Below are positions 43,983-52,826 of a DNA stretch of 64,000 nucleotides, piece after piece. The translations under genes were made by a program, and so were the position numbers. Where the stretch lies: contig NZ_JALJEJ010000005.1 in NCBI RefSeq assembly GCF_022953055.1, positions 1 through 64,000 on the forward strand, given 5' to 3'. The DNA is from Mucilaginibacter straminoryzae. GTDB lineage: Bacteria; Bacteroidota; Bacteroidia; Sphingobacteriales; Sphingobacteriaceae. Positions within the stretch are counted from its first letter, which is position 1. Each line of letters opens with the position of its first letter. The notes beneath the pieces were generated by a model. The model did not search any database. It was not told the DNA's origin and worked only from the letters and a program-made list of their open reading frames with translations.

Positions 43983-44286
43983 GTCTGGTTGATATTGAAG
44001 TCATCATTGACCAGATGCTGGCGAATCGCTTAAATATTTTTTCTTTTCAATAAATAATTTAACCGCTGTTTAAATAAACATAAGTGTATAATACGGCCGA
44101 CATTGGTAAAATAATCTGATATTATCCTTTTTCTGTTCCTTTAGATGGGTGTTGTAAATGTTAACTTGTTGATTTCTAATTAAAAAAGCAGATTGGTAAC
44201 TCGTATTTTTTTACTTATTTTTAACTTTCATCAACTGACGTTAGTCAAATTGCAACAAACCATCCACCTATTACGTAAGGAACTAC
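43983..44286. other. Intergenic stretch
   Basis: 304 bases after the response regulator. An open frame from 44193 overlaps the next gene out of frame and looks unreal. No clear terminator or promoter box was seen. Confidence 0.4.
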
Positions 44287-44733
44287 ATGAACTTATTGAA
44301 AAAGCTGACGAATGCTTCATCAATGCAAGCGCCACCTTCTACAGAACCGGACAATTCTCATTTATGCCGGTTGCTGAACATCTGGAGTGTGCAACAATCG
44401 GAGCAGGCGTATAAAGACGTGCTGGATGAGATTTTGAAAGGGAATGGTTTTTTGTTGCTGCCATCAATTAACGAAGAAAAAACAAGTACTAATTGGCAAA
44501 CCACGGCCGAAGAAACTACGCTAAAGCTGACCTCTGTTTTTGAGATAAACGGCCGGAAGGTACTCGGGGCTTTCAGCGATGAACCAGCGATGGTAAAATG
44601 GGCGAAGAACCCCACCGATTATACCGCTATGCCTACCCGCGAACTGCTTGAATTTTGCCAGGTAAATGAAATAGACCGGGTGGTGATCAACAGCGGCGAA
44701 GAAAACATGTTTCTAATAGAGCGCAGTCGCTAA
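44287..44733 (+). CDS. SseB-like protein
   Basis: 148 residues. The middle and C-terminal part resembles SseB N-terminal domains: FLLLPSINEE, GRKVLGAFSDEPAMVKWA and DRVVINSGEENMFLI. SseB proteins enhance serine sensitivity in enteric bacteria; the biochemical role is unclear. The N-terminal 30 residues are poorly conserved-looking. Confidence is moderate. Confidence 0.6.
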   Translation: MNLLKKLTNASSMQAPPSTEPDNSHLCRLLNIWSVQQSEQAYKDVLDEILKGNGFLLLPSINEEKTSTNWQTTAEETTLKLTSVFEINGRKVLGAFSDEPAMVKWAKNPTDYTAMPTRELLEFCQVNEIDRVVINSGEENMFLIERSR

Positions 44734-44805
44734 TCAGTTTTTCCGGCTTGGCAGTTGTTTGTAAACATCTGTTGTATTATCTTGTTACAACTATTGTAAA
44801 GCGCT

Positions 44806-45360
44806 ATGGAAGACATCAAAACAATAAGCGGAACAACAGAACAGGAAATATGGCAGACAGTTGAGGCTGATTTGCGCGCCGACGAAGATATCTTAAGTTA
44901 TGAAGCAGTGCTGCTTCAGGACGGCAGAGGTATCAATTTATATATCGATATCGATCCGGGAGGCGGTTTTGAAGGTGGTTATGAGCTAACCCAGCTGAGT
45001 GCCAAAGTTAAGGTGGACAGCGCTTTTCGTTTTGCCATTCATGATGAAGGTTTTGTGGACGAAATAGGAAAATTCTTCGGTATGCAGGATTTGGAGACGG
45101 GCTTTGCCGACCTGGATCATCACATCGTGATTAAAACCAATCATGAAGACACCGTCCGAACCATATTTGCCGATGCCGATGTTCGCGCAGTTTTCACCGA
45201 GCTTGAAAATTTCGATTTCGGTATTCACGCCGGGGATGAAGATGCCGACGGACCGGTTCTCGAGTTAAATATTGATGAGGGAATAACCGATGCCGACAGG
45301 CTCCGCAAGATCTACCATGCATTTTACCACGTGCTTAAAGGTATAGAAACATTGCCTTAA
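44806..45360 (+). CDS. Hypothetical acidic protein
   Basis: 184 residues, rich in Asp and Glu, with no signal or membrane helix. Motifs such as DIDPGGGFEGGYE and FGMQDLETGFADLDHHIVIKTN suggest a two-layer alpha/beta protein of the kind found in uncharacterised Bacteroidota families. Its last codons contain the TTG of the promoter for the next small gene. Confidence 0.6.
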   Translation: MEDIKTISGTTEQEIWQTVEADLRADEDILSYEAVLLQDGRGINLYIDIDPGGGFEGGYELTQLSAKVKVDSAFRFAIHDEGFVDEIGKFFGMQDLETGFADLDHHIVIKTNHEDTVRTIFADADVRAVFTELENFDFGIHAGDEDADGPVLELNIDEGITDADRLRKIYHAFYHVLKGIETLP

Positions 45361-45381
45361 GCATTTATTTGCCTAAATTTG
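45352..45381 (+). promoter_or_regulatory. Promoter of the 43-residue membrane protein gene
   Basis: TTG (45352-45354), 19 bases, TAAATTTG (45374-45381): an exact fit to the Bacteroidota promoter. The predicted start falls on the A of the ATG at 45385. Confidence 0.65.
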
Positions 45382-45384
45382 CGA

Positions 45385-45516
45385 ATGGGCAAACAGAAAC
45401 AGGATTATTCTTTCTGGACAAAATACAAACGGTTTGCAGCTAACGAAATACTGCTGTATGTGATTATGGTGGTGGGTATTGTAGGCGCTATCATCATTAT
45501 CAGTTTGTTTACTTAA
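45385..45516 (+). CDS. 43-residue single-helix membrane protein
   Basis: A short frame: a basic, aromatic N-terminus (MGKQKQDYSFWTKYKRF) followed by one hydrophobic helix (about 21-42) and TAA at 45514. It has its own promoter with TTG-N19-TAAATTTG, whose start falls on the start codon, so the mRNA could be leaderless. A cytoplasm-in, single-pass topology is likely. No known small-protein family is recognised. Confidence 0.65.
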   Translation: MGKQKQDYSFWTKYKRFAANEILLYVIMVVGIVGAIIIISLFT

Positions 45517-45818
45517 AAATTCGCCTTTACAAAATCCGGGACATCTTTTTTTACACATTACCTGTTCTTTTTGGGCTAAACTACTCAGCCAATTCCTTAA
45601 ATAATCACCAACTTTCCAGATAGTTAAATTTATTCGAACTGTGTCCTTCTGGATTTATGACTGATGCTGAGTACGATAATTTTTTGCCTGTTATTGCAAA
45701 TCTTCACGCATGCTTGGTATATTTAAGCACCAATATAAGCGCAGCTACTTGAAATTTTAGAACACTTCAATTTTCAACTCTTTAGTTAGCAGTTGAGATC
45801 ATCAGTTATTAACATGAT
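45517..45818. other. Intergenic stretch
   Basis: 302 AT-rich bases without a credible gene. No definite promoter for the following receptor gene or terminator for the small gene could be identified. Confidence 0.4.
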
Positions 45819-47777
45819 TTGTGTATGAGGATACTTCTACGTCGATATTTCTGGTTTCAAAAAGCTATCCTGGTAAACGTAGTGCTCTTTTTGGGCCTGG
45901 CAGCACACGCGCAGCAGGTGCTGGATGTTAATAATCAGCTGGAGCAGCACAAATTTATTGCCGGCGAAATTGCTACGCTCGAAGATGCTACTGGTAAGCT
46001 GAGCTTTACTGACATTATTAGTAATAACTATCAACAAAAATTCAGGGAGAATAATTTACATTATCCCACCAATCATCACGTTAAAGCGACCTACTGGTAT
46101 CGCGTGAAGCTTCGGTTTGATTCATTGGACGCTAACCAGATCTCTCTTTTCGAATTCTTTGACCAAACGACCGACCATGTTACGGCCTATATCCCGGATG
46201 CACAGGGCAAATATCAGGCGAGTACTTCAGGCGCTGGTGTAAACTTTTATAACCGTTTGTTTCAGCATAAGAATTTCCATTTTCTTATTAAAAATAATTC
46301 CCCGGGCGAGTACACTTATTATTTCAGGCTGCGATCTGCCAATCCTGTTAACGTCATCATCGTTTACCGCACCTTAAGTTATTTTATTTACTACGCGCTG
46401 AATGAGTATCTGACGTTCGGGCTGTTCTATGGCATGATCCTGATCTTCTGCCTGCATAACCTGCTGATGTTTTTGGCAGTTAAAAGGCGGCAGTACCTAT
46501 ATTATGTGTTCTACATCCTCAGCGTAGGCTTTTATGAAATGTGTGTGGATGGTATCGCCTTTCAGTACTTATGGCCCAATAAGCCCTGGCTTAATGCTTA
46601 CGGGTATGGCACGGCCCTATATCTGCTCAGTATGTTTGCGCTGGTATTCACCAAAGAGCTGCTGCAGGTAAAACAACGGGTACGCCGCCTGGCCAAACTG
46701 ATCGATTATATCCTGGTGCTGCGTACTGTTTACTTCCTGGTCTGCCTGTTTTTTAACAAGGGCTTGTTCATCTATAAGTTTGTAGAATTCATACCGCTTT
46801 CGCTGGCATTTTTAACCGGTATCCGTATCTATCGTAACGGTTTTAAACCGGCCCGGTTCTTTGTACTGGCCTACACTTTTTTGTTCTTAGGGTTTAGCAT
46901 AAAAGCGCTTTCTGCATTGGGGATGCTATGGTTCTTACCTGCCCCGATTAATTACTACAGCTTAAGTTTTTGCTTTGTGATTGAAATGGTGCTGTTATCC
47001 TTTGCCATTGGCGACCAGGTAAGGTTATTGCGCAAAGAAAAGGATGAAGCCCGAGACGAAACGATCCGGCAGATGCAGATCAACAGCGAGCTGAAAGATT
47101 CTATCAACCAGGAACTGGAGCGCCAGGTAGAAGTTCGCACCCGCGAGGTAGTTGAAAAATCGGAGGAAATTTTGGCCCAGGCGCATACCATAGAAGAACA
47201 GAATGAACAGCTGATGGAGATCAACCGTTTGCTGGAACAACAGGCGGCCGAGATTACCCGGATGAACGTGCTGCTGGAAAAAGACAACCACCAGTTAAAA
47301 ACCAATATCAGCAAGGTGATTGATGCACGGGTAGAATCTACTGAAATGAACTTCGAAGAGTTCAGCGCGAAGTATCCCGATCAGGAAGCTTGTTACAAAT
47401 TCCTGTCCGATCTGAAGTGGAAGAACGGTTATAAATGTACCCGCTGCGAACATACTACCTATTGTACCGGGCGGGTAGCTTACAGCCGCAGGTGTACCAA
47501 GTGCAGTTATGAAGAATCGCCAATGCACAATACCATTTTCCAGAACAACCGCATATCTATCAATAAAGCGTTTTACCTGGTATACCTGATGTATACCAGT
47601 AAAGGAACCATCTCATCACACCAATTGTCGGAAAAACTGGGCATCCGGCAAAGTACCTGCTGGACATACGCCATCCGCATTAAAAAAGTAATGCAGGAGC
47701 AAAAGCGGGCACGTAAAAAAGGCGCCCCACAGGGATGGAGCGCATTGGTATTAAGCGCAGAAATGCAGGATATTTAA
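45819..47777 (+). CDS. 7TM-DISM receptor fused to an IS1595-type transposase DNA-binding region
   Basis: 652 residues. Signal peptide about 1-31; periplasmic 7TMR-DISMED2-like beta domain about 32-180; seven-helix 7TMR-DISM block about 190-400; coiled coil about 403-500. The C-terminal 140 residues read like the N-terminal part of an IS1595 transposase: FSAKYPDQEACYKFLSDLKW, zinc ribbon C540/C543 and C559/C562 (CTRC, CTKC), then KAFYLVYLMYTSKGTISSHQ and LSEKLGIRQSTCW, a helix-turn-helix-like segment. The DDE catalytic domain is absent. This looks like a membrane receptor with a domesticated DNA-binding output. Its end overlaps the convergent lyase gene by 4 bases. Confidence 0.85.
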   Translation: MCMRILLRRYFWFQKAILVNVVLFLGLAAHAQQVLDVNNQLEQHKFIAGEIATLEDATGKLSFTDIISNNYQQKFRENNLHYPTNHHVKATYWYRVKLRFDSLDANQISLFEFFDQTTDHVTAYIPDAQGKYQASTSGAGVNFYNRLFQHKNFHFLIKNNSPGEYTYYFRLRSANPVNVIIVYRTLSYFIYYALNEYLTFGLFYGMILIFCLHNLLMFLAVKRRQYLYYVFYILSVGFYEMCVDGIAFQYLWPNKPWLNAYGYGTALYLLSMFALVFTKELLQVKQRVRRLAKLIDYILVLRTVYFLVCLFFNKGLFIYKFVEFIPLSLAFLTGIRIYRNGFKPARFFVLAYTFLFLGFSIKALSALGMLWFLPAPINYYSLSFCFVIEMVLLSFAIGDQVRLLRKEKDEARDETIRQMQINSELKDSINQELERQVEVRTREVVEKSEEILAQAHTIEEQNEQLMEINRLLEQQAAEITRMNVLLEKDNHQLKTNISKVIDARVESTEMNFEEFSAKYPDQEACYKFLSDLKWKNGYKCTRCEHTTYCTGRVAYSRRCTKCSYEESPMHNTIFQNNRISINKAFYLVYLMYTSKGTISSHQLSEKLGIRQSTCWTYAIRIKKVMQEQKRARKKGAPQGWSALVLSAEMQDI

Positions 47778-48964
47778 TTCAACCAGATCAGCGGGTGCCG
47801 CACGGGCAGGTTTCGGATCACTTCATCATCCGTTGGGTTATGGTTCAGGTTTTGCCATGTTTTTAGCCATTCGCGGTTCCCGAAAGCAGTCGCTCCAAAC
47901 ACCAAAGCCGGTTGGGCAGCAGGCCAGCTTTCCCAGTGCATCACGTCTTTAGCGTATGGCCATATATTTTTGTCTTTCAGATACGGGTATAAAAACTCAA
48001 TCCCTTTTTTGATAGATCGGCCGTCCGCGGTGGTGTAGTTGAACAGATTATCTTCTGGTGTTGAAAGGATCTGGCAGATGGTGGTCATGGCATCCAGGTT
48101 AAAAATAGAATAACTATAGGGTTTGGTCCTTTTCAGTTCTAACGGAAAGCTGCCGTCAGCGGCCATTTGTGAGTGCAGTAAAACTTCTTTATAACGCTGG
48201 CGGCAGAAGTCCATCGTCGCCTTATCCCGGGTGAATTTGGCAAAGCAAGCCACCTGCATTACCCAGCAGGTACCATGGTTATTCTTGGCGTTCATTTCAT
48301 CCAAGCCATATTTATGAGTGGTCAGCCATTTCACATAAGTTGCGAACCATAAGCGGATAGTTTCCAGGTCTGTTTTGTTCATTGCCGCAGCATCTTTCAT
48401 CACCTCTATGCCTTGTACCACTTCCATTAACTGGATGGTATCGATAATGCCGATACCCCGGCCGGTAGCGACACCTTCAATCGCCTGTGCATATTGCAGG
48501 TTGGGATTCATTAAAGTTTCCTGGTTGACGAACCAGGCATCCAGGTGTGCCATTGCTTGCTTCACATATTTAGCATCGTGAGTAAGCTGATAAGCAGAAG
48601 CTAATGCGCCAATAATCCGGCTAAAACGAATCATCGCCTTACGGTGGGCAGTGAAGTTATCGGGGTTAGTGAGCCCGTCTTTTTGAATATAAGGGCCATC
48701 CCGATGGTTGGGATCGGGCCACCAATAGTCGCCTTCCGAATAAAAATCGTGTTTGCCGCCAGCACTGCGCGGGCAAAATTCTGCTGTGACGGTTACGGGC
48801 TTTTGTTGCAGTGCCCATGCCGCTTCTTTCAGAATATTCGCTCTGAGCGTGTGGATCACTACCGATTTTACATCAGGTTCATCGACGAACGAAGACGTCG
48901 TTAGGCTGATCACCAAAGCGATCAGGATCATTCGTGAGAGTTTAACAGCACCGCGCATCTTCAC
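47774..48964 (-). CDS. Alginate lyase family protein (second of pair)
   Basis: 396 residues with an N-terminal signal (LSRMILIALVISLTTSSF). It has the alpha-barrel motifs of PF05426: YWWPDPNHRDGPY, MIRFSRIIGALASAYQLT and the Asn-Asn-His motif NNHGTCW. Family members are polysaccharide lyases (PL5-like) of the periplasm, though many lack a proven substrate. It starts 3 bases after the paralogous gene and ends convergently with the 7TM gene. Confidence 0.8.
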   Translation of the reverse strand: MKMRGAVKLSRMILIALVISLTTSSFVDEPDVKSVVIHTLRANILKEAAWALQQKPVTVTAEFCPRSAGGKHDFYSEGDYWWPDPNHRDGPYIQKDGLTNPDNFTAHRKAMIRFSRIIGALASAYQLTHDAKYVKQAMAHLDAWFVNQETLMNPNLQYAQAIEGVATGRGIGIIDTIQLMEVVQGIEVMKDAAAMNKTDLETIRLWFATYVKWLTTHKYGLDEMNAKNNHGTCWVMQVACFAKFTRDKATMDFCRQRYKEVLLHSQMAADGSFPLELKRTKPYSYSIFNLDAMTTICQILSTPEDNLFNYTTADGRSIKKGIEFLYPYLKDKNIWPYAKDVMHWESWPAAQPALVFGATAFGNREWLKTWQNLNHNPTDDEVIRNLPVRHPLIWLN

Positions 48965-48967
48965 ATG

Positions 48968-50077
48968 TTATTGTTTTGCTATAGGTTTACGCACCTGGTT
49001 AATTACCAGCTGCCAGTCGTAATAGTCGTTACCTCCGGCACGGTAAATGGCTTTCATTACTGACGGATCAAAATAAGCAGCGGCTGCTAACGCGACGATA
49101 CCGTTACGCGGTTCGAAAAGCGACCCGGCAACATAGCCTTTTTCGCCATTCGCGGCACGGTCGCGGTCGAATTTCACCTTACTGTTTACAAATTCGCCAT
49201 GCGTTCTCTCTCCCGTCACAAAAGGCACCAGGAAATCAACCGACTTATGAACCGAGGCACCGGTTGGCGAGGTATAATCGTAGTAATTTTTGCCTTCCGC
49301 TCGCATAATCACCGTCATGGCTTTTAACAGCGGTTCCAGTGTATAAACATGGTAGTGAAGGGCGTCGCGCTCGGCAAAGTCAAACCCTGAGCCATCAGGA
49401 TACAAGTTTTGGGCGATCTGCTTTTCCAGCTCTTTTTGAATGGTATCGCGGTATTGCCCATCATGTATAGCGTAGGCAGCAAGGGTAATTACCTTTATCC
49501 GGTGCGAGTTCCAGTTGTTCTTCGCAGTTGATCGGCCGGGCTTCGCCGAAACACTGTTTACCTCGGCATCGGCGATGGTTTTCATCCAGGCATCTATGGC
49601 TGTTTTCGAGCTTTTATTAACGCGATCACGAATCAGATCGTAACCGGTAAAAAAATCTTCCAGCTTGGTTTCATCTATAGGGTCTCCCGTAGCCATGTTC
49701 AGCTTTGCCCAGGCTAACAGGAAATCTTCTGCCTTAGCCAAATAGGCCTTATCGCCATAGAGCCGGTAGTTTAATGCCAGCGCATAAATTTTAGGTCCGT
49801 CCTGTACCGCTTTCAGGCTGGCAGTTTTAGCCGGGTTGCCTTCGAGCAATCCTTGCGAAGTAACTTTTTGTATGGGGTTAGGCGTTTCGTTCAGCGCTCT
49901 TTCGGCGGCAGACTTGATTGGTGCAAATTGCTTTTGCACTTTCGGGTCGGTTGCGATCGCCTTTTTTAGCGTACTGATTTCGGCGGCAGATAAACTTACG
50001 TATTGTGCTTTTGCTGCTATTGTGATTAGCGCCAGGCATGCCGCTATCAGATTTCTTAAATAGGTTAACTTCATCAT
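48968..50077 (-). CDS. Alginate lyase family protein (first of pair)
   Basis: 369 residues with a signal peptide (NLIAACLALITIAAKAQ). PF05426 features: KIYALALNYRLYGDKAYLAK, FFTGYDLIRD and the catalytic-type NNWNSHR motif, with HYHVYTLEPLL later. The protein would cleave a uronic-acid polymer such as alginate. It is paralogous to the next gene and shares its transcript. No SusC/SusD pair or kinase for uronate is nearby, so full alginate use is not shown. Confidence 0.82.
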   Translation of the reverse strand: MMKLTYLRNLIAACLALITIAAKAQYVSLSAAEISTLKKAIATDPKVQKQFAPIKSAAERALNETPNPIQKVTSQGLLEGNPAKTASLKAVQDGPKIYALALNYRLYGDKAYLAKAEDFLLAWAKLNMATGDPIDETKLEDFFTGYDLIRDRVNKSSKTAIDAWMKTIADAEVNSVSAKPGRSTAKNNWNSHRIKVITLAAYAIHDGQYRDTIQKELEKQIAQNLYPDGSGFDFAERDALHYHVYTLEPLLKAMTVIMRAEGKNYYDYTSPTGASVHKSVDFLVPFVTGERTHGEFVNSKVKFDRDRAANGEKGYVAGSLFEPRNGIVALAAAAYFDPSVMKAIYRAGGNDYYDWQLVINQVRKPIAKQ

Positions 50078-50401
50078 TGCCGATTAATTTTTATAGGTTT
50101 TGGCCCTTTGGAAAGGCTGCTATCGCTTAAGAAATGGTTGCTTTTAAGGTAAACATAAGTGCTTTTACGCTTATTTTCAACGAAAAAAAGTTTTAGTTTT
50201 TGGTGGGTTAATTATGTTAATACACTTCATGAGCAGTTGTAACTTACAGTAAATCAGTGCTATAATTAAAATTGCTGCATAACCCTCAATACGATTAAAA
50301 AGCAGTTGAATTAATTTGAGCGGGCCATTGGCAGACGCCAGAAACCGCACTAAAATTATTGCCCCGATAATTTGTAAAAGCCTAATTTAGCTTCAATTGC
50401 A
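50078..50401. other. Intergenic stretch
   Basis: 324 bases between divergent lyase and lnt genes. AT-rich; no perfect TAnnTTTG box seen. A TTG at about 50330 followed 20 bases later by TAAAATTA is only a weak candidate for lnt. Confidence 0.35.
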
Positions 50402-52024
50402 ATGATGAAAAAAAACCTGCTGTTGGCTCTGTTTTCCGGCATTCTGCTTTGGCTGGGATGGCCGCCCACCTCTTATATCACCTTCCTGCTGTTTGTAGGC
50501 TTGGTGCCGATGTTGCTGGCTTTGGAGAACATTATTCAAAGCCCGGTTAAAAGAAAGGGGTATCATATTTTCTTAACGGCTTTCGCGGGTTTCTTTATCT
50601 GGAATACGCTGAGTATCTACTGGGTTTACAATTCGCTTAAAACCATTGGAGCAATTATCGCCATTCCGCTTAGCCTGATCCCCTACTCGCTCGGCCCGTT
50701 GCTGATGGCTTTAGCCTGCTGGTTATACTATCGCCTGCGCCTGGCTACGAATAGAAGTACCGGTCTGTTTGGCCTGGTGTGCTTCTGGATGGCTTATGAG
50801 TATGTTCACCAAACATGGCCGCTGGCCTTCCCGTGGATGACGCTGGGCAACGGCTTTGCGGTAAGCCACCAATGGGTGCAATGGTATGAATATACCGGCG
50901 TTTACGGTGGCACGGTTTGGATCTGGCTGATCAATATCCTCATCTTTCTTTATTATCAAAGTTTAAAGGAGGCTCAAACCAAAGCTTACCGTGTAAAGGT
51001 GGTCACGGCATTTACCATTGCGCTGGTTGTCCCGCTGGCCTTTTCGCTCATCCGCTATTATTCCTTCCGCGAGCAGCAAGACCCATCTGACGTGGTAGTC
51101 GCTCAGCCGAATATCGATCCTTACGAAAAGGAAGGTTCCATCCCGGTGCAGCAACAGATCGCCATACTCACACACCTTTCAGACTCTGTTGCGCAAAAGA
51201 ATACTGAATTTTTTATTTGGCCGGAAACCGCTATCGCGGAACAATTCGACGAGAACAAAACACAATCTACCGCTTACTACCGCCAGGTGCGCGATTTCCT
51301 GGGCAAGTACAGTAACGGGAACGTGATCACCGGTGCAGAAACCTACCAGGTCTACAACCGTCCGGCAACAGAGAGTGCAAGGGCTATCCCGGGCACTAAT
51401 CAATACTGGGATGCCTTTAACGCGGCGTTGCTGATCGAAAACTCGGACCGTGTGCAGTTCTACCATAAATCTAAACTTGTTCCCGGTGCGGAGATGATCC
51501 CTTTCAGCTCGCTTTCATTCCTTAAACCAGCCTTTGAACACCTGGGCGGCGCGACAGGCAGTTATGGCAGCCAGCCAGAGCCATCGGTTTTTTATACACA
51601 AAGCGGCATCGGTTCAGATCCGGTGATCTGTTATGAATCTATCTGGGGCGAATATGTAGGCAAAGCGGTTCTAAAAGGCGCTCAATTTATCGCCATTATT
51701 ACCAACGATGGCTGGTGGGAAAATACATCAGGGAAAGACCAGCACCTGGATTATGCCAAACTTAGGGCTATTGAAACCCGGCGCTGGGTATGCCGGTCTG
51801 CCAACACCGGTATTTCGGCGTTTATTAATGAACGTGGTGATATTGTAAAGCACACCGATTGGTGGGTGCGGACGGCAATTAAGCAGGATATCAACCTGAA
51901 TTCTGATTTGACTTTTTATACCCGCTACGGCGATTACATTCCAAAAACGGCAAGTTTTCTCTCCGTATTAGGTATTTTGTTTATTGGTGTAAAGTGGCGC
52001 AAGGCGAAGGAACAGGCTGCCTGA
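50402..52024 (+). CDS. lnt: Apolipoprotein N-acyltransferase
   Basis: 540 residues, the usual Bacteroidota Lnt length. About six N-terminal helices precede a nitrilase-type domain. The catalytic set is visible: Glu in FIWPETAIAEQF, Lys in FYHKSKLVPGAE and Cys in DPVICYESIWGEYV. It adds the third acyl chain to lipoproteins in the inner membrane. The many lipoprotein genes here (for example 20787, 26942, 40934) would be its clients. Confidence 0.93.
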   Translation: MMKKNLLLALFSGILLWLGWPPTSYITFLLFVGLVPMLLALENIIQSPVKRKGYHIFLTAFAGFFIWNTLSIYWVYNSLKTIGAIIAIPLSLIPYSLGPLLMALACWLYYRLRLATNRSTGLFGLVCFWMAYEYVHQTWPLAFPWMTLGNGFAVSHQWVQWYEYTGVYGGTVWIWLINILIFLYYQSLKEAQTKAYRVKVVTAFTIALVVPLAFSLIRYYSFREQQDPSDVVVAQPNIDPYEKEGSIPVQQQIAILTHLSDSVAQKNTEFFIWPETAIAEQFDENKTQSTAYYRQVRDFLGKYSNGNVITGAETYQVYNRPATESARAIPGTNQYWDAFNAALLIENSDRVQFYHKSKLVPGAEMIPFSSLSFLKPAFEHLGGATGSYGSQPEPSVFYTQSGIGSDPVICYESIWGEYVGKAVLKGAQFIAIITNDGWWENTSGKDQHLDYAKLRAIETRRWVCRSANTGISAFINERGDIVKHTDWWVRTAIKQDINLNSDLTFYTRYGDYIPKTASFLSVLGILFIGVKWRKAKEQAA

Positions 52025-52127
52025 TTAATCCTTTCGCGGTAACGTTTGTCTGATTTTGTAAAGAATATTTAGGAACACAAGTTGCATATTGCTGCTGTTA
52101 TCCGTATAAACTTGAAAATAAAACTTT

Positions 52128-52823
52128 ATGAAACGACTATTTTTAACCGCTACCCTTGCCCTGGCAACCTTATTTACGTTTGCCCAGGCCCCAGACCTAC
52201 GCCGTAAGATTGAAGTTACCGGCACCGCAGAGCAGGAAGTAACCCCGGATATTGTTTATGTATCTATCTCGCTGCGCGAGTACATGGATGGCAAGAACAA
52301 AGTAACGATAGACCAGTTGGAGCGCCGTTTGCAAAAAGCAGTTACCGACGCCGGTATCGCTAAAGAAGATTTTACCATCAACAATGTATCGGCTTATAAC
52401 TACACCGAACAGAAAAAGAAAAATCCGGATTTTCTGGCCAGTAAGCAATACCGCATCAAGTTTCGCGATCTGAACCGCTATAACCAGATACTGGACCAAC
52501 TGGATCCGAAAGGCATCCAATATACCAATGTAGAGAGCTACGATTATTCTAAGATCGCAGAGCTGAAACGCGACCTGAAGATCAAAGCGCTTTTGGCTGC
52601 TAAAGACAAGGCAACCTATTTATTAAGCGCCCTGGGTAACCAGGTAGGTAACGCGCTCGACATCCAGGAAATAGATAACGAACAGTTTCCGCAACCCATG
52701 TACCGGGCTAATGTAATGATGATGAAAAGCGCTGATGCTGAAGCTGCACCGGCACCGTCTGATATTGATGTGAAGAAGATCAAACTGAGCTACCAGATCA
52801 GGGCCGTATTCGAAATTAAGTAA
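52128..52823 (+). CDS. SIMPL (DUF541) domain protein, exported
   Basis: 231 residues. Signal peptide LFLTATLALATLFTFAQ; SIMPL/DUF541 fold (RKIEVTGTAEQEVTPDIVYVS; RDLKIKALLAAKDKATYL). Members are periplasmic or outer-surface proteins linked to oxidative stress in some bacteria, with unknown chemistry. It is convergent with the GT39 gene, 3 bases apart. Confidence 0.88.
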   Translation: MKRLFLTATLALATLFTFAQAPDLRRKIEVTGTAEQEVTPDIVYVSISLREYMDGKNKVTIDQLERRLQKAVTDAGIAKEDFTINNVSAYNYTEQKKKNPDFLASKQYRIKFRDLNRYNQILDQLDPKGIQYTNVESYDYSKIAELKRDLKIKALLAAKDKATYLLSALGNQVGNALDIQEIDNEQFPQPMYRANVMMMKSADAEAAPAPSDIDVKKIKLSYQIRAVFEIK

Positions 52824-52826
52824 GAA

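Noticed and set aside
44193..44414. Open frame overlapping the SseB-like gene start
   Set aside because: It overlaps the better supported gene in another frame and has no recognisable protein features.
47337..47770. Possible IS1595 insertion sequence
   Set aside because: Only the zinc ribbon and helix-turn-helix part is present, in frame with a receptor; no DDE domain, no inverted terminal repeats and no target duplication were seen.
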